From assembly GCA_043228905.1 (NCBI GenBank), contig JBHGNT010000009.1, forward strand, positions 3,100,001-3,164,000: DNA of 64,000 bases. The letters run 5' to 3'. A program made the translations under genes and the position numbers. Shown one piece after another: positions 10,829 through 20,571 of the stretch (its first letter is position 1; every line of letters begins with the position of its first letter). The notes below the pieces were generated by a model. It worked only from the letters and a program-made list of their open reading frames with translations. It did not search any database and had not been told where the DNA came from. Origin of the DNA: Azolla caroliniana. Its lineage: Eukaryota > Polypodiophyta.

Positions 10829-11683
10829 TCAGCCTTCACACGCCCGTACTAGCGCTTTGATGATCGGCCCGTGTCCACGCTCCACCTTCCCGTTAGCCTC
10901 CGGAATGTACGCTGTGGTGAGCGAGAGTTTAACCCCTAGACGGTCAAACAACTCTTCAGCCTCTTGCGCGTCCAACTCTCCGCGGTCAGCCACGATCCTC
11001 CCGACGCACCCGTACCGACACACTACCTCTTCGATCAGGAACCGGCATACCGCCGCGGTTGTCTTGTTCTGCAGTGCACGACCTTCCACCTGGTTCGTTA
11101 AGTCTTCCCGCGCAAGCACCAGATACCGCATTTGTCCCACCCCCATCGGCATCGTCACCAAATCCACCATCCATTTGAAGTGGAGGGTCAGAGGGTAGGT
11201 CAGGTGAAGCTCGTCCCGGTGTCGGACTACAGAGTGCATCTGACAGCTTTCGCAAGTCGTCACGAACCGAGGCACGTCCTGGTACAGTCCCGGCCACCAG
11301 AACTTCCCCTTTAGCTTCTCAAACGTGGCCCATGTTCCGCAGTGTCCGGCGCAGGGACTCTCGTGGTAAGCCTCCAACAACTCCTCTTGTTCCTCTTTCA
11401 TTGCCACTACTTGGAGCGGGATGCTATCCCTCTTCTTCGGGTGCTTCCATATGTACACGTCCCGAAGAAAGAATCGGTACGCTTTCTTCTGGATCCGGTT
11501 GGTCTCTTCCTTTGTCCACGCCGCATCCGGTGTCATTGTCTTCAGGAGCCCGCCGATCCGGAGCCACTCCTCGTCATACTTGCTCTCGTCGAATTCGTTA
11601 AGCGCCGGAGTGCTCCCCTTTCTGGTTGTCACGTATGCCGCCTCGAAGAAATCTACGCCGACTTCCTCGTCCTCCGAAACCAT
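10829..11683 (-). CDS. GypA-1 integrase zinc-binding and catalytic core
   Basis: Inserts the cDNA into the genome. An N-terminal HHCC zinc module is visible (H107, H114, C144, C147), then the catalytic core with D174 (WMVDLVTMP), D233 (VADRGELD) and E268 (GKVERGHGP). The last two are 35 residues apart, the classic DD35E spacing. The frame opens after a stop that ends the RNase H block at 11690 and closes near ACEG, before the C-terminal region. Similar to 49221-49718 in GypA-2. Confidence 0.9.
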   Translation of the reverse strand: MVSEDEEVGVDFFEAAYVTTRKGSTPALNEFDESKYDEEWLRIGGLLKTMTPDAAWTKEETNRIQKKAYRFFLRDVYIWKHPKKRDSIPLQVVAMKEEQEELLEAYHESPCAGHCGTWATFEKLKGKFWWPGLYQDVPRFVTTCESCQMHSVVRHRDELHLTYPLTLHFKWMVDLVTMPMGVGQMRYLVLAREDLTNQVEGRALQNKTTAAVCRFLIEEVVCRYGCVGRIVADRGELDAQEAEELFDRLGVKLSLTTAYIPEANGKVERGHGPIIKALVRACEG

Positions 11684-11689
11684 GTCGTC

Positions 11690-13399
11690 CTACTTGTCGA
11701 ACCTCGCCCTCGAGAGCATGTCGGCCGTGGCATTGGCTTTCCCGGAAATGTGTCGTATCTCCGGATTCAGGGACTTGATGTACGTTATCCACTTGAGCAT
11801 TGCCAGGTTCGGCGTCGTGCATCCGGAAACCATGCCGAGGATCGACAGGCAGTCCGTCTCGATTATTACCTCTGTCCTGATCAGGTAGTCTTTATCGGCC
11901 TTCACCGCCGAAACGATACCCCAGAGTTCGTGTTTAACCTGGGCGTATCCTCGCTGTCGCTCACTGAGGACCTTCGCGTCGAACCGGATGGGGAACCTCG
12001 TGCCAACGTCATCCTCTTGGTTGATCACCCATCTGATCCCGGTCAGACTCGTGTCTACGGTTACGTAAATCGGAGTGTCTTTGCCGTAGACAGCCTTTCG
12101 GAGCGCTGGTGCCGTGGCATGTGCTTCCTTCATCTTTCGGACTGACTCCGTATGCTCGTCTCCCCACTTGAATTTACGCGCTTTCTTCAGCAACCCATAC
12201 AGCGGCTCCGCGACGTGGGCGTAATGTGGGATCCAGATATGGTAGAACGCGCATGCTCCCAAGAATCTCCGTACCTCCGTAACCGAATTGCAGTCTTGCT
12301 TCATCGTGGAGATGGCTTCCACCTTGGTCGGAGACGGTTTCCGACCGTATGGTCCGCATAGGTGCCCGACGACCATGATCTCTGATTGCCCGAAGGCCGA
12401 TTTTTCCCTGGAGAAGGTGAGCCTCGCACCATCTAGTCTCTGCAGCACCTTCTCGCAGTCATCGATGTGAGCCGCCACGAAATTCCGACATCTGTCCGGT
12501 CCGATCGTCTCGTCCTTTTCCTCCACCGGGCATCCCCTGATCAGAATGTCGTCTAAGAATGGCATGGTGATGTCCGGGATACAATCCCTGAGCACTTTGT
12601 TCATCGCGTTCACCATGTGAGCCACCGAGTTCGTCCCTACTTGTGGTAGGGTACACATCCGCACTAGGCCGAGAGGAGTCTGCATCGTCGTAATGTCTCT
12701 GCTCTCCACGGCTAGTTGGAACTGATCGTACCCTGAGTACAGATCACCAACAAAGTAAATCGACCTTCCGGCGAAGGCCTCCGTGAACTCGTCTATGGTC
12801 GGTCCGATTCCTGCATTCCGAATGGTCACCTTGTTGACCGATTGCAGGTCCTGAATGGAGCGCAACGTGCCGTTCTTCTTCGGCACTGTAAACCACCGAT
12901 TCGAATACGAGGCACTCGACGGTTCGAGGATGCCCATCTCCACCTTTTGCTTCAGAAGCTCCATCAACTTCGGGACATGAGCTCTCGGCACCGGAATCGG
13001 TTTGAGATTCCATGGTACATGCGGTACCGTGAAGATCACCATTGGTTCGACGATCGTCGGGTCCACGCACCCGATCTCCTCCGGCGAGAACGCGAAGGCT
13101 TTCCCATGCCTTCCGAGCATTCTCCGAAACCTATCCTCCTCGGCTGGCAGTAGAAAGCCACCCCCACTAACCTTGAGCCCCCGTAGCGTTATGTCGGTGA
13201 ACTGGTGCCCTATGCCAGCCGGATTCCGTAAACTTGGGTCCGACGCGACCCCTTTTATCTGCTCCTCGCTGCCCTCCGGCAAGGGTGCCGCGACTGGCCT
13301 CACCTTCCGGTCCACAGTCTTATACTTTGTATGCACGCGGGCCGTCCGATCCGACCCGATCCTTTCCCCGAAGTCCGCGATGACTTCGTACATTCCCAT
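11690..13399 (-). CDS. GypA-1 reverse transcriptase and RNase H
   Basis: 569 codons open. RT: WFTVPKKNG, IQDLQSVNKVTIRNAG, the first Asp in FVGDLYSGYDQF (about 219), and FLDD at about 281-284. RNase H: YVTVDTSLTG (about D449), HELWGIVSA (about E491), ETDCLSILG (about D516), and NATADMLSR (about D560). FLDD and the order PIPVPRAH...VPKKNGTLR...IRNAG...DDILIRG resemble gypsy elements of fungi more than the common plant lineages; this is an impression from memory. One TAG ends the frame just before the integrase. Confidence 0.92.
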   Translation of the reverse strand: MGMYEVIADFGERIGSDRTARVHTKYKTVDRKVRPVAAPLPEGSEEQIKGVASDPSLRNPAGIGHQFTDITLRGLKVSGGGFLLPAEEDRFRRMLGRHGKAFAFSPEEIGCVDPTIVEPMVIFTVPHVPWNLKPIPVPRAHVPKLMELLKQKVEMGILEPSSASYSNRWFTVPKKNGTLRSIQDLQSVNKVTIRNAGIGPTIDEFTEAFAGRSIYFVGDLYSGYDQFQLAVESRDITTMQTPLGLVRMCTLPQVGTNSVAHMVNAMNKVLRDCIPDITMPFLDDILIRGCPVEEKDETIGPDRCRNFVAAHIDDCEKVLQRLDGARLTFSREKSAFGQSEIMVVGHLCGPYGRKPSPTKVEAISTMKQDCNSVTEVRRFLGACAFYHIWIPHYAHVAEPLYGLLKKARKFKWGDEHTESVRKMKEAHATAPALRKAVYGKDTPIYVTVDTSLTGIRWVINQEDDVGTRFPIRFDAKVLSERQRGYAQVKHELWGIVSAVKADKDYLIRTEVIIETDCLSILGMVSGCTTPNLAMLKWITYIKSLNPEIRHISGKANATADMLSRARFDK

Positions 13400-13417
13400 C
13401 GAACTAACCGGAACGGT

Positions 13418-13717
13418 TCAGTCTTCTCTAAGGTCTTCCCCGATCACCTTTCGTAACTCGCCAAAGGTGTCGTCAAAAGAGACCACCTCCACGGCGCCGC
13501 TGATCTCTTCGTTGGGGGAGAGGCCTCCGCATTCCCTGAGCTGCTCCTCCGCTCGCTTCCTTTCCCAGCCACTGACGCCGGTTATAGTACAACCCCCGCT
13601 GTCGGAGAACCAAAATTTCCTACCTATGGTATAGGTCTTCTTCCCTACTGTATATTTGTGGGGTTTTTCCGGGGTGTCCGGACTATCGCGGCCCCACACC
13701 TTGATAGCCCTCTCCAA
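13418..13717 (-). pseudogene. GypA-1 protease-RT connector
   Basis: About 100 residues (SFDDTFGELRKVIGEDL, NEEISGAVEVVSF) that match 51713-52090 of GypA-2 and join the protease to the RT. No catalytic motif. It is out of frame with the RT block that follows at 13399, so the polyprotein is broken here. Confidence 0.65.
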
Positions 13718-13886
13718 AAATCCCCTCGGGTTTCGCCTCCGAGGGTCTCGCGGTTACGCTCATGGTTTGGTTGCACCGTAAGGAACTGGACCGAGTGACG
13801 CCCGTCTTGGCTCTTCACTCTTGCATAGGCCGAACCGTTGTCCAGCACCTTGGTCTCCATCTGTGTCGCCGTGATGTATGGTTCTC

Positions 13887-14111
13887 CTAGTCCGGATGTG
13901 AGGACGTCTCCTGCACGAAGAAGTGCTGGTCAATCTCGACATCGTCGATTTTCACCCGTACGTTCGGGCAGGCTCCATGTAGTTCTTCTGTGGCGCGCGT
14001 CGCTGCCCGTATTTTCCAGCCGTGTTTGGTGTTGATCAGCCATTTCCCCTTCTTGTAGAAGTCCATGGACATCAAGTTAATTTCTGAACTGTGGTCCACC
14101 AATGCCACCAC
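13887..14111 (-). pseudogene. GypA-1 aspartic protease fragment, Asp-His-Ser active site
   Basis: Retropepsin-like segment MVALVDHSSEINLMS. The catalytic Asp is present, but the canonical Asp-Thr/Ser-Gly is Asp-His-Ser here and Asp-His-Gly in GypA-2. Downstream ATRATEELHGACPNVRV fits the flap and core of a retropepsin. The frame closes at 13887 and upstream at 14111. Loss of the Gly and the broken frame make it inactive. Confidence 0.7.
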
Positions 14112-14162
14112 TGGCTCCTGGACATCCCCGATCTTAACAGGGGTCTCCGTGGTTGCTCTGGC

Positions 14163-14852
14163 CTAGTACGGCCTCGAATAGTGGCTTTCTGCCAACTCGT
14201 CTTCTAGCGCCACATCCTCTATGTGCGTCGTTCGCACTTCCACCGGCTTCCTCGGCTCTGGCTCTGTCGACAACCTCTTCCTCTTTACCAAGTCTACAAT
14301 GGAGTCGTGGAACTCCTTCTTGGCGATCCCGAGCACTTCCCTCAGCGACAACTCCACTTTGCTGTCGAGGATACGTTCCTCTAGGACCTTTCGCAGGTCT
14401 GTGGTCCTTACAATTTCCGTGCTCAACCGGTACCCGGCCTTCTTGGCTTTATCCGGTGTGCCGGTCGCACCGGCCTCATTCTGCCTTTGGCCGAATCGGG
14501 TCTCATACCGTTGCGAGAGCCCGGCCCCTCCGGTTTTACGTACTCGCTTGTCTTCCACCAGAGCCTCGTAGTTCTGGCATGCGGCTTCAACGAAGCCCGT
14601 CTTCTCTTCGACCGGGTCACTCCACCCGGTTACCTCCCGGACCCGTTTTTTCGCGCGGTCCGCTTCTTCTTTCCTTAGCCGCGCGCCGGCGAGGCCTTCC
14701 AGCATCAGTGGCCAGAATCCGGCTTCGTCCGTCTTCCGGGCCTCACCACCTGCAACCCGGATCCTTGCTGACGCCGAGTAGTGGACGGTCTCCGCGTGGC
14801 GAGCCGCTGCTTCTTCCATCATCCGTTTCATACCCCCTCGCCCGACATTCAC
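14163..14852 (-). CDS. GypA-1 region between zinc knuckle and protease
   Basis: 229 residues between the gag zinc knuckle and the protease, shared with GypA-2. The conserved block TDLRKVLEERILDSKVELS and LREVLGIAKKEFHDSIVDLV is a predicted helical module. Gypsy elements of basidiomycete fungi carry a comparable helical region just upstream of their protease; I cannot confirm homology here. Charged N-terminal half; no enzymatic motif. Confidence 0.65.
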   Translation of the reverse strand: MNVGRGGMKRMMEEAAARHAETVHYSASARIRVAGGEARKTDEAGFWPLMLEGLAGARLRKEEADRAKKRVREVTGWSDPVEEKTGFVEAACQNYEALVEDKRVRKTGGAGLSQRYETRFGQRQNEAGATGTPDKAKKAGYRLSTEIVRTTDLRKVLEERILDSKVELSLREVLGIAKKEFHDSIVDLVKRKRLSTEPEPRKPVEVRTTHIEDVALEDELAESHYSRPY

Positions 14853-15811
14853 ACCACATTGGCTCTCATTGCCTCGGCGAAGTCCCCGCAGTCCCTCCGG
14901 ACGTGGCCGACTGCGTCACACCACAAACACCGGTTTCCAGCCAGAGGCCTTCGGTCACGGGCCTGTTCGCCGTCGTCCCTCCGTGCTTGTGCAGTCTGGA
15001 GGTCCTTTACCATCCTAGTAAGCTCCTCTAGAGCTGCTCCTCCGCTCGAGCCTCTGACCATGTCGGTCGGAGTTGATCCGGTCTCGAGCCAGTTTCAGGT
15101 CTCTTCCCTTCACGTTGGTGGGGTTGGCTCAAGATTCCTTGCTGCTATAGAGCCTGCCCCCGTTGATCCTTTATCGACCCACTCTCGTCGTTTGTCAAAA
15201 CGGCCACAAACTCTCTTCACCACGGCCCAGTCGGCCGTTAGCTCATCATCAGTGTCCAGTAGGAGACCCACTTGCTCCCGGTCCCTCGCATCCACCGACT
15301 TAATGAACAGCAGGACGCGACTTCTGTCTAGTACGGTCCGGTCGAGTGCCGAAAGACGCGCGAAGCGTTCTTCGAACTCCCGGAGGAGTACTCACGCGTT
15401 TCTCCCCTTTTCGGGGGTCTCTACCCATTCCATGAAATTCTGTTTCGAGAGCCAAAGCGCGTCGTCAAGCCCGTATTTTTCGAGGAGCCGACCTTCAAAC
15501 TCTTCCCAAGTCCAGTTCTCAGCCTGTACCTTGAGCACCTTGGCATGGATGCCCGGCATCGCCACCCGAGGGAATCCGGTCCGACGCCTTTCTTCCGGAA
15601 TGTCTCTCATTACCATCTCGGCCTAGTAGGCCTCCAAATAGCTCGTGGCGTCTTTCCCACCGAACCGGCCTATCGTGCCGACGACCGCTTCAATAGCCCT
15701 ATCGAGGGCGCCTGCGCCTTCACGTGCACTCACTATCCGATCCACAGTTGAAGCCATGCCTTCCGCGAGATCCGACCCCCTCATCTTTCTATTCCTCTGC
15801 CGCTCGTTCAC
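14849..15811 (-). pseudogene. GypA-1 gag with CCHC zinc knuckle, fragmented
   Basis: Structural protein of the virus-like particle. Read in pieces: MRGSDLAEGMASTVDRIV...GALDRAIEAVVG (15623-15811), VKVQAENWTWEEFEGRLLEKYG (15392-15616; capsid-like), RDREQVGLLLDTDDELTADWAVV (15110-15295), and CLWCDAVGHVRRDC (in 14849-15061), a perfect C-x2-C-x4-H-x4-C knuckle. At least two stops and frameshifts separate the pieces. Layout matches the less broken gag of GypA-2 at 52425-54351. Confidence 0.8.
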
Positions 15812-15824
15812 GTCGGGTTCACCA
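15807..15824 (-). promoter_or_regulatory. GypA-1 primer-binding site
   Basis: The minus strand reads TGGTGAACCCGACGTGAA four bases inside the 5' LTR. It starts TGG as required to pair with a tRNA 3' CCA. The same 18-mer occurs in NA-2 (27710-27727), and a variant in GypA-2. The tRNA species was not assigned; it is not initiator Met. Confidence 0.8.
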
Positions 15825-15828
15825 AAGA

Positions 15829-16490
15829 TGTCGCGTTGTTACGTGCGTGCATGTAGAGGGCGGGACCACGGGGTCTTGGACCGAGGAGTAGCTGAGAAGG
15901 AGGAGAACGGAAAGGCAGCGGACACACTTTCACACACACAGACGCGGGAGCAGACAGGTATCACAGTCCGACAACACAACAATACGACGACTAGAAGTCC
16001 ATGTATATGAACGCGTATGTATAGAAATATACAAAGATATATCAAGACGGTTACAACTACAGGCTGGCAAGGCGAACAATGACGCCTGTTCGCTCACATG
16101 CAGAAGAGCGAGATGGAGACTCTGCTGGAACCACACGGGAGTTCCACGGAGCAGAGTCAGCCTCCCGAAACCCTGCGCCAGCAAATACAGAGAAAGAAGG
16201 AGGAAAAGAGCTTGGTCCCAGTCCGACAGCACTTCGTCCTCGACAAAAAGCAATCCCCTCTTTTTTTTCATTCCTCTCCCTCTCTTTTATAGCCCAAGGA
16301 GGGAGGCCGTTATCATTCGGACAGAGATACACCTCGATTCTTTCCTTATTGAATGCGTGCTACCTAGGATTTCACCTTAGCGGACTTGTACCTAGCTACT
16401 TACTATACAACGAAAAGTGTGCTCGCGTGTAAGGGCCGGTTTACACATGCTAAACTCAGTTTCCACCTAGGGACGGTTTTCTTCACGACA
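15829..16490 (-). repeat. GypA-1 5' LTR
   Basis: 662 bp, TGTCGTGAAGAAAACCG... to ...GCGACA on the minus strand, with TATAAAAG at 16285-16291. It carries a segment at about 15993-16045 absent from the 3' LTR, so the two have diverged by an indel. Confidence 0.93.
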
Positions 16491-17300
16491 CCGGTGTGAG
16501 GTTCTCTGCTTCGTCCCTTGTACTTCTCCCGGATTGGTCGTCGCTCTCTTTGTTGTGCTCCTGCCTCCATCTTCCATCTCTTTCGGTCTCACGTTGCCAC
16601 GCCGGCCGAACTGTCGAAGTCTCCGATCAAGATGTGCGGACACCGATTTTGTAACGACTCTCGACGACTCATCCGCAGGCTCCGACCCTTTTAGTGGTGT
16701 CGGTGGAAGGCATCCGCTCTATGCTCAATCAAGCCTCATCTGGGCTTGATTCTCCAATGTCCGGAGATTCGGCTCCTATGCCGATCCTTCTTTCCGATTC
16801 CCGACCTTTGCCCGGCCGATCTTTCTCCCCATGTAAAAGAGGGCGGTTCGTCCCACACCCTCTTCCATGTCGGCACCTTCATGCCGAACCTTGCCCCAGT
16901 CGCACGATCCACGTCCGGATCGTGCTCCACCCGAATCGGGATACCGACCAGTCCAATCCCCGGCCGGTTCGACTTCCGATTTGGCTTCTTTCGATGCCAG
17001 CTCTCATTTCCTCCTTCCTTACCGCGGCTCCGTCCCCGACCTCCTCGTAGGCCATTTCCCATCTGTCTTCGTTGGCATCATGCCAGGACTCCTCGCTTGT
17101 GCCTTCCATCTCTCCGGTCTTATGTCGGCACACGGCTCAATTGCCAGAGTCTCCAGAATCCGCATGGAGGGCTCTTCTCCGCTCCCGACCTCCTCCTTGG
17201 CCGGTCTTTCTCCGCAAGTCGAGAGGGCGTCTTGATCCACACCCTCTCCCATGGTACCATCATGCCAGTCTTCGGCCTCTGCCTGGGCCATGCCCGCCTC
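16491..17300. repeat. NA-1 internal diverged tandem repeats, second part
   Basis: Resumes the array interrupted at 9530: CCGGTGTGAGG at 16491, TTTCGGTCTCACGTTGCC at about 16582, and TCTCCGGTCTTATGTCGG near 17113. It also repeats GTCGAGAGGG...CACACCCTCTCCCATGGTACC (17219-17260), which occurs at 9293 and 27057 as well. Confidence 0.65.
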
Positions 17301-17405
17301 GTCCGGAAGGTCGACTAGCTTTGAGTCTTCAGAATCCGGTCGCGTGCCGGATCTCTCTTCCTCCTCAACCATCGCCTTCAGAGCCTCGAACGCTTCCCGG
17401 ATCAA
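17019..17405 (-). pseudogene. NA-1 gag-region acidic segment
   Basis: 128-residue frame beginning MIREAFEALKAMVEEEERSG. A similar piece (LEALIREACELVKGKSKPKKG) lies in NA-2 at 26987-27466 downstream of its gag, so this is a real conserved part of the NA gag protein. The C-terminal half runs into repeat-derived sequence. No zinc knuckle or enzymatic motif. Confidence 0.5.
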
Positions 17406-17708
17406 GGCTTTGAGATCGAGCTTCGCCTATCCTTCTTGATGCGTGCTCGCTTCCTACCGTGATGACACGCCGTCACACGTTATCTTTCTTTTTCCCTTCG
17501 CGGACCGCTCCTTGTCCAACCGTCAGCACACTCGTTCGACTTCGAACCAGTCCTTAGTAAGGCCATTCGCTTCGTCATCGACTTCGAGCTCAATCCTGAT
17601 CGCCTCCCATTCTACTCTTTCAATCGACCTAACGAACAACAAGACTTTGTCCACCCCAACCAGACTTTGTTCCCGCTCCGGGAGTCGTGTGAAGCGCCAC
17701 TCGAACTC

Positions 17709-18062
17709 CTAGAACGCCTTAGTTAATCCATGGTGGGTCTTGGACAATGCAACCCACTGGTCGAAGTCGTGTCGTCCCTGGCTCTTCTGACGTCCTCCAT
17801 ATGCCTGCAGGAGCACCTTTTCGAAGGCCTCCCACGAACTATGAGCTTCTCGGAGCTCCTTCACTTCCGCGTGCATACGGACAACGACGATCCGACAGAA
17901 GAACTCTAGCCTCAACGCCTCGTCTACGTCTCGGACCATCCATTTTTGCATTGTAGGCTTCCAAGAAGAATGGGACTTTGTCCCCGTTAAAACGGTTGAC
18001 TCTTTCGACCACTCACTCGATAGCTTGCTACGCCGCTTCCCGTCTTGTTGTTGCTCATCCAA
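17709..18062 (-). pseudogene. NA-1 gag (capsid-like) fragment
   Basis: Contains VVVRMHAEVKELREAHSSWEAF and FEKVLLQAYG, matching the GypA gag pattern (IHAEVLEVRAESRTWEEF, FEGRLLEKYG) and NA-2 gag (VSVHKDVKELREAHESWESF). It lies close to the 5' LTR as expected for gag. Only this structural protein is recognisable in NA-1, so the element must have relied on another element for enzymes. Confidence 0.7.
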
Positions 18063-18144
18063 ACTCCCTCACCGCTTCGACAAAAAGTTGTGCGAAGTCG
18101 TCTTCTTCCAACTCCATTCTCCCTTGCTGCCCTTCACGTCGGGT

Positions 18145-18888
18145 TGTCGCGCTCTTATGCGCGTGCGTGTAGAAGGGCGGGACCACAGGGGTCTCGAACT
18201 AGGAAGAGATAGATGCCGGGAAGCCGACCCTGTCCGGTCCAACTGCAGCAGTTGTGGTACAAATCGGGGCTATTCCGGACACGTACAGGAAGCCGCTGAG
18301 GACTAGAGAAGAGAGAGAGAGAGAGAGAGAGAATAAGCTCACAATATCGTTTCACTGACTCAGAGCACACCTCGTATGTATAGAGAACAGAGTAAGGGAA
18401 ACACACGCTATACCAGCAGAGATTCAAACTCTCGCATCCTTATATATATGTATAGATATGTATATTTACAAAGATAGATACAAACCCTGCTTCGAGCTAG
18501 GCTACGCTCAGAACAGACACGAGGTCTCAACATGCACAACGCCGAAGAAGGAGAAGAAGAAGAACACAAACCCGAACAGAGCTTTGTCGCCATGGCTGCG
18601 GCGCCCCAACTTCTCAAGAAGGAGAAGAAGAAGAACACAAATCCTAAAGAAAATTACTAACCCTAGACAAATTCTTAAGTAAATAACCCTAGATCAAAAT
18701 GGTATATACCCTTATGACTCAAAATGGGCAACCCCTTCACAAGAGACCCCTCCCTTCCTTTTATAGCCCAAGGAGGGAGGGACATCACAATATACACCGT
18801 TTTCCTACTATACATGTGCACATGTTGCACACCACCGACTTGCCCATTCCACCCCGGTTTCACACTATAGTCGGAAATCTTCACAACA
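18145..18888 (-). repeat. NA-1 5' LTR
   Basis: 744 bp, minus strand TGTTGTGAAGATTTCCG... to ...GCGCGACA. TATAAAAGGAAGG at 18759-18765, (GA)n at 18307-18331. The U5 end (GGTCTCGAACTAGG / GCGGGACCACAGGGG in plus orientation) matches GypA. The primer-site region beyond it (18131-18144) has lost about 9 bases. Confidence 0.9.
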
Positions 18889-18892
18889 ACGT

Positions 18893-19576
18893 GTTCTTGC
18901 ATTGTGGTAACTTTGCATAGTAGTTGCCATACACGTCACACTCACCAACGTTGAACATGTTGCCCAAACCTTCCCTCACGACTTCTTCCAATATTATATT
19001 TCCTTGCTTGCACACCACAATGTAGTAGTCTTCAAAATCTTCATTTTGAGGAGATTTGAGCACTGCAAAATGATCTCCAACTTCCAATAATACTGCCAAG
19101 TCCTCACATTGGTTGTAGTATACAATATTGTCTGCATGTTCGTCTTCCGGGATATCCACACATTGTTCAATCTCAAGCTTCTATAGCTTCCATGGCTCTA
19201 CAATTGATAGATTGGTGCATTCATCCCAAGCTTCATCTAAACACATGGAACAAAAGCACGATAAACTGCGGAATAACAATCGTGTTGTGTCCCTGCAACT
19301 GAACCCTAAAACACAATGTGTCTTGCGCGTCCCTTTCACAGTTTTACAACCATACGATTTACTCCTATCCACCTCATTAGCACCAACCTCAATAAACAAT
19401 CTATTCTTACCATCATCTGACATCTTCCATGTCAGCCACCCCACAACATCATGTGCATTTTGTAACTTCACACCTTTATTATCCAACTGTTCATTTGTAA
19501 GAGCACGCTTGATCACAACCCCCGTGCCATCGTGCTCTCCTTTTCCATGTCCAGACCCGAAGTAGTTCCATTGCAT
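18893..19576 (-). pseudogene. Transposase-like gene, last visible exon, one in-frame TAG, cut by NA-1
   Basis: Part of a minus-strand multi-exon gene (18893 to about 22212). This exon starts after an acceptor (CATTAG/GATGCAATGG). It encodes YFGSGHGKGEHDG, KLQNAHDVVGWL, CFCSMCLDEAWDECTNLSIVEPWKL, then, past a TAG at 19181-19183 in the same frame, IEQCVDIPEDEHADN and a segment that may be BAH-like (LLEVGDHFAVL...YYIVVCKQG). The protein stops at the NA-1 LTR. It resembles uncharacterised, transposon-linked eukaryotic proteins; the role as transposase is inference. Confidence 0.6.
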
Positions 19577-19639
19577 CCTAATGTTTGTGAATGAGAAGTA
19601 TCTGGGTGTTTTGCATGACAGTTAGCCAACAAACAGAGT

Positions 19640-20350
19640 TAGTGCATTACTAGAGCTTACATCTCTTAACATGACTTAAACCAAAATTTCCACTAATGCA
19701 TGAGAGAGGACAATACTAAGTTATAAATTAAAAGAAATGAACGAGAGTGGATAGTACTAAGCTATTGATTAGTACTAATGCATGAGAGAGGACAATCCTA
19801 AGTTATAACTTGGTCTTAATGAACAAAGTTGGATAGTACTAAGTTAATAATTAGTAGTAATGAGCATAGTTGGATAGTTCTCATGCTAATAATTAGTACT
19901 AATGTTTGTACTACTGGGCCATGACAATCATAAGTTATAAACTTGTGTTAATGAACAAAGTTGGACAGTACTAAGTTATTATTTAGTACTAATGCACTAG
20001 AGAGACCCATCCTAATTAGTACTAATGAACAAAGTTATAAATGAGTAGATGACTGAAAGAAGATAGTACTAAGTTATTCATTAGTACTAATGCACGACAA
20101 AGGACAATGCTAAGTTACAAATTAGTACTCCTGCCTGTGGGATGACACCACAAAGTTATCAATTAGTACTTGTGAATGCGGGATCTGAGTACTAAGTTGT
20201 AAAACATAGTCAATACTTGTGCATGTGGGATGATAGTATTAAGTTGTAAAATAAGGGTACTTTACAAGGCGTTGAACCGTAGTCAGTACTTGTGCATGTG
20301 GGATGATACTACTAAGTTGTAAAATAAGGATACTTTTCAAGGCTTTGAAC
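19640..20350. repeat. Intronic diverged repeats with palindrome TTAGTACTAA
   Basis: Inside the intron 19577-20571. A unit of about 40-110 bp, roughly AAGTTATNNATTAGTACTAATGCATGAGAG, recurs at least ten times with variation. Its core TTAGTACTAA is a perfect 10-bp palindrome. AT-rich, no coding. Confidence 0.7.
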
Positions 20351-20571
20351 CATACATACAAAACTTACACCATAATTAATACAAACATTTCAAGACAGTA
20401 CTGGTGCATGTAGTAGGAGAATTACTAATTGTATTTTATACAAACATTTTTTATGACTGTTCATATAATATTCGTACTAGTAGGAAACTCAAGCAATAGA
20501 TGATGTACTATGAAGTATTACCACAATAGACTTCTAGTTATAAGTACCAATCATATGGATCATTTCCTTAC

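Larger units (their letters stand above)
9531..16490 (-). mobile_element. GypA-1: Ty3/gypsy gag-pol element inserted in NA-1
   Basis: Minus-strand element with 3' LTR 9531-10156, PPT 10157-10173, integrase, RNase H, RT, protease and gag in order up to a primer-binding site at 15807-15824, and 5' LTR 15829-16490. Flanks are CCAG (9527-9530) and CCGG (16491-16494), a possible 4-bp target duplication with one change. The NA-1 tandem repeat resumes on both sides, so this insertion is younger than NA-1. Coding frames are interrupted in several places. Confidence 0.9.
7096..18888 (-). mobile_element. NA-1: gag-only, non-autonomous Ty3/gypsy-like element, split by GypA-1
   Basis: Minus-strand element with LTRs at 7096-7766 (3') and 18145-18888 (5'). 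Its interior, 7767-9530 plus 16491-18144 (about 3.4 kb once GypA-1 is removed), has gag-like frames near the 5' LTR and GC-rich diverged tandem repeats elsewhere. I see no protease, RT or integrase. The U5 end and the primer-site remnant match GypA. The 5' LTR is followed by ACGT at 18889-18892 and the left LTR is preceded by ACGT at 7092-7095, a possible 4-bp target duplication. The left boundary is uncertain because sequence beyond 7091 also looks LTR-derived. Confidence 0.7.

Noticed and set aside
9527-16494. Clean target duplication for GypA-1
   Set aside because: Flanks are CCAG and CCGG; close but not identical, so stated only as possible.
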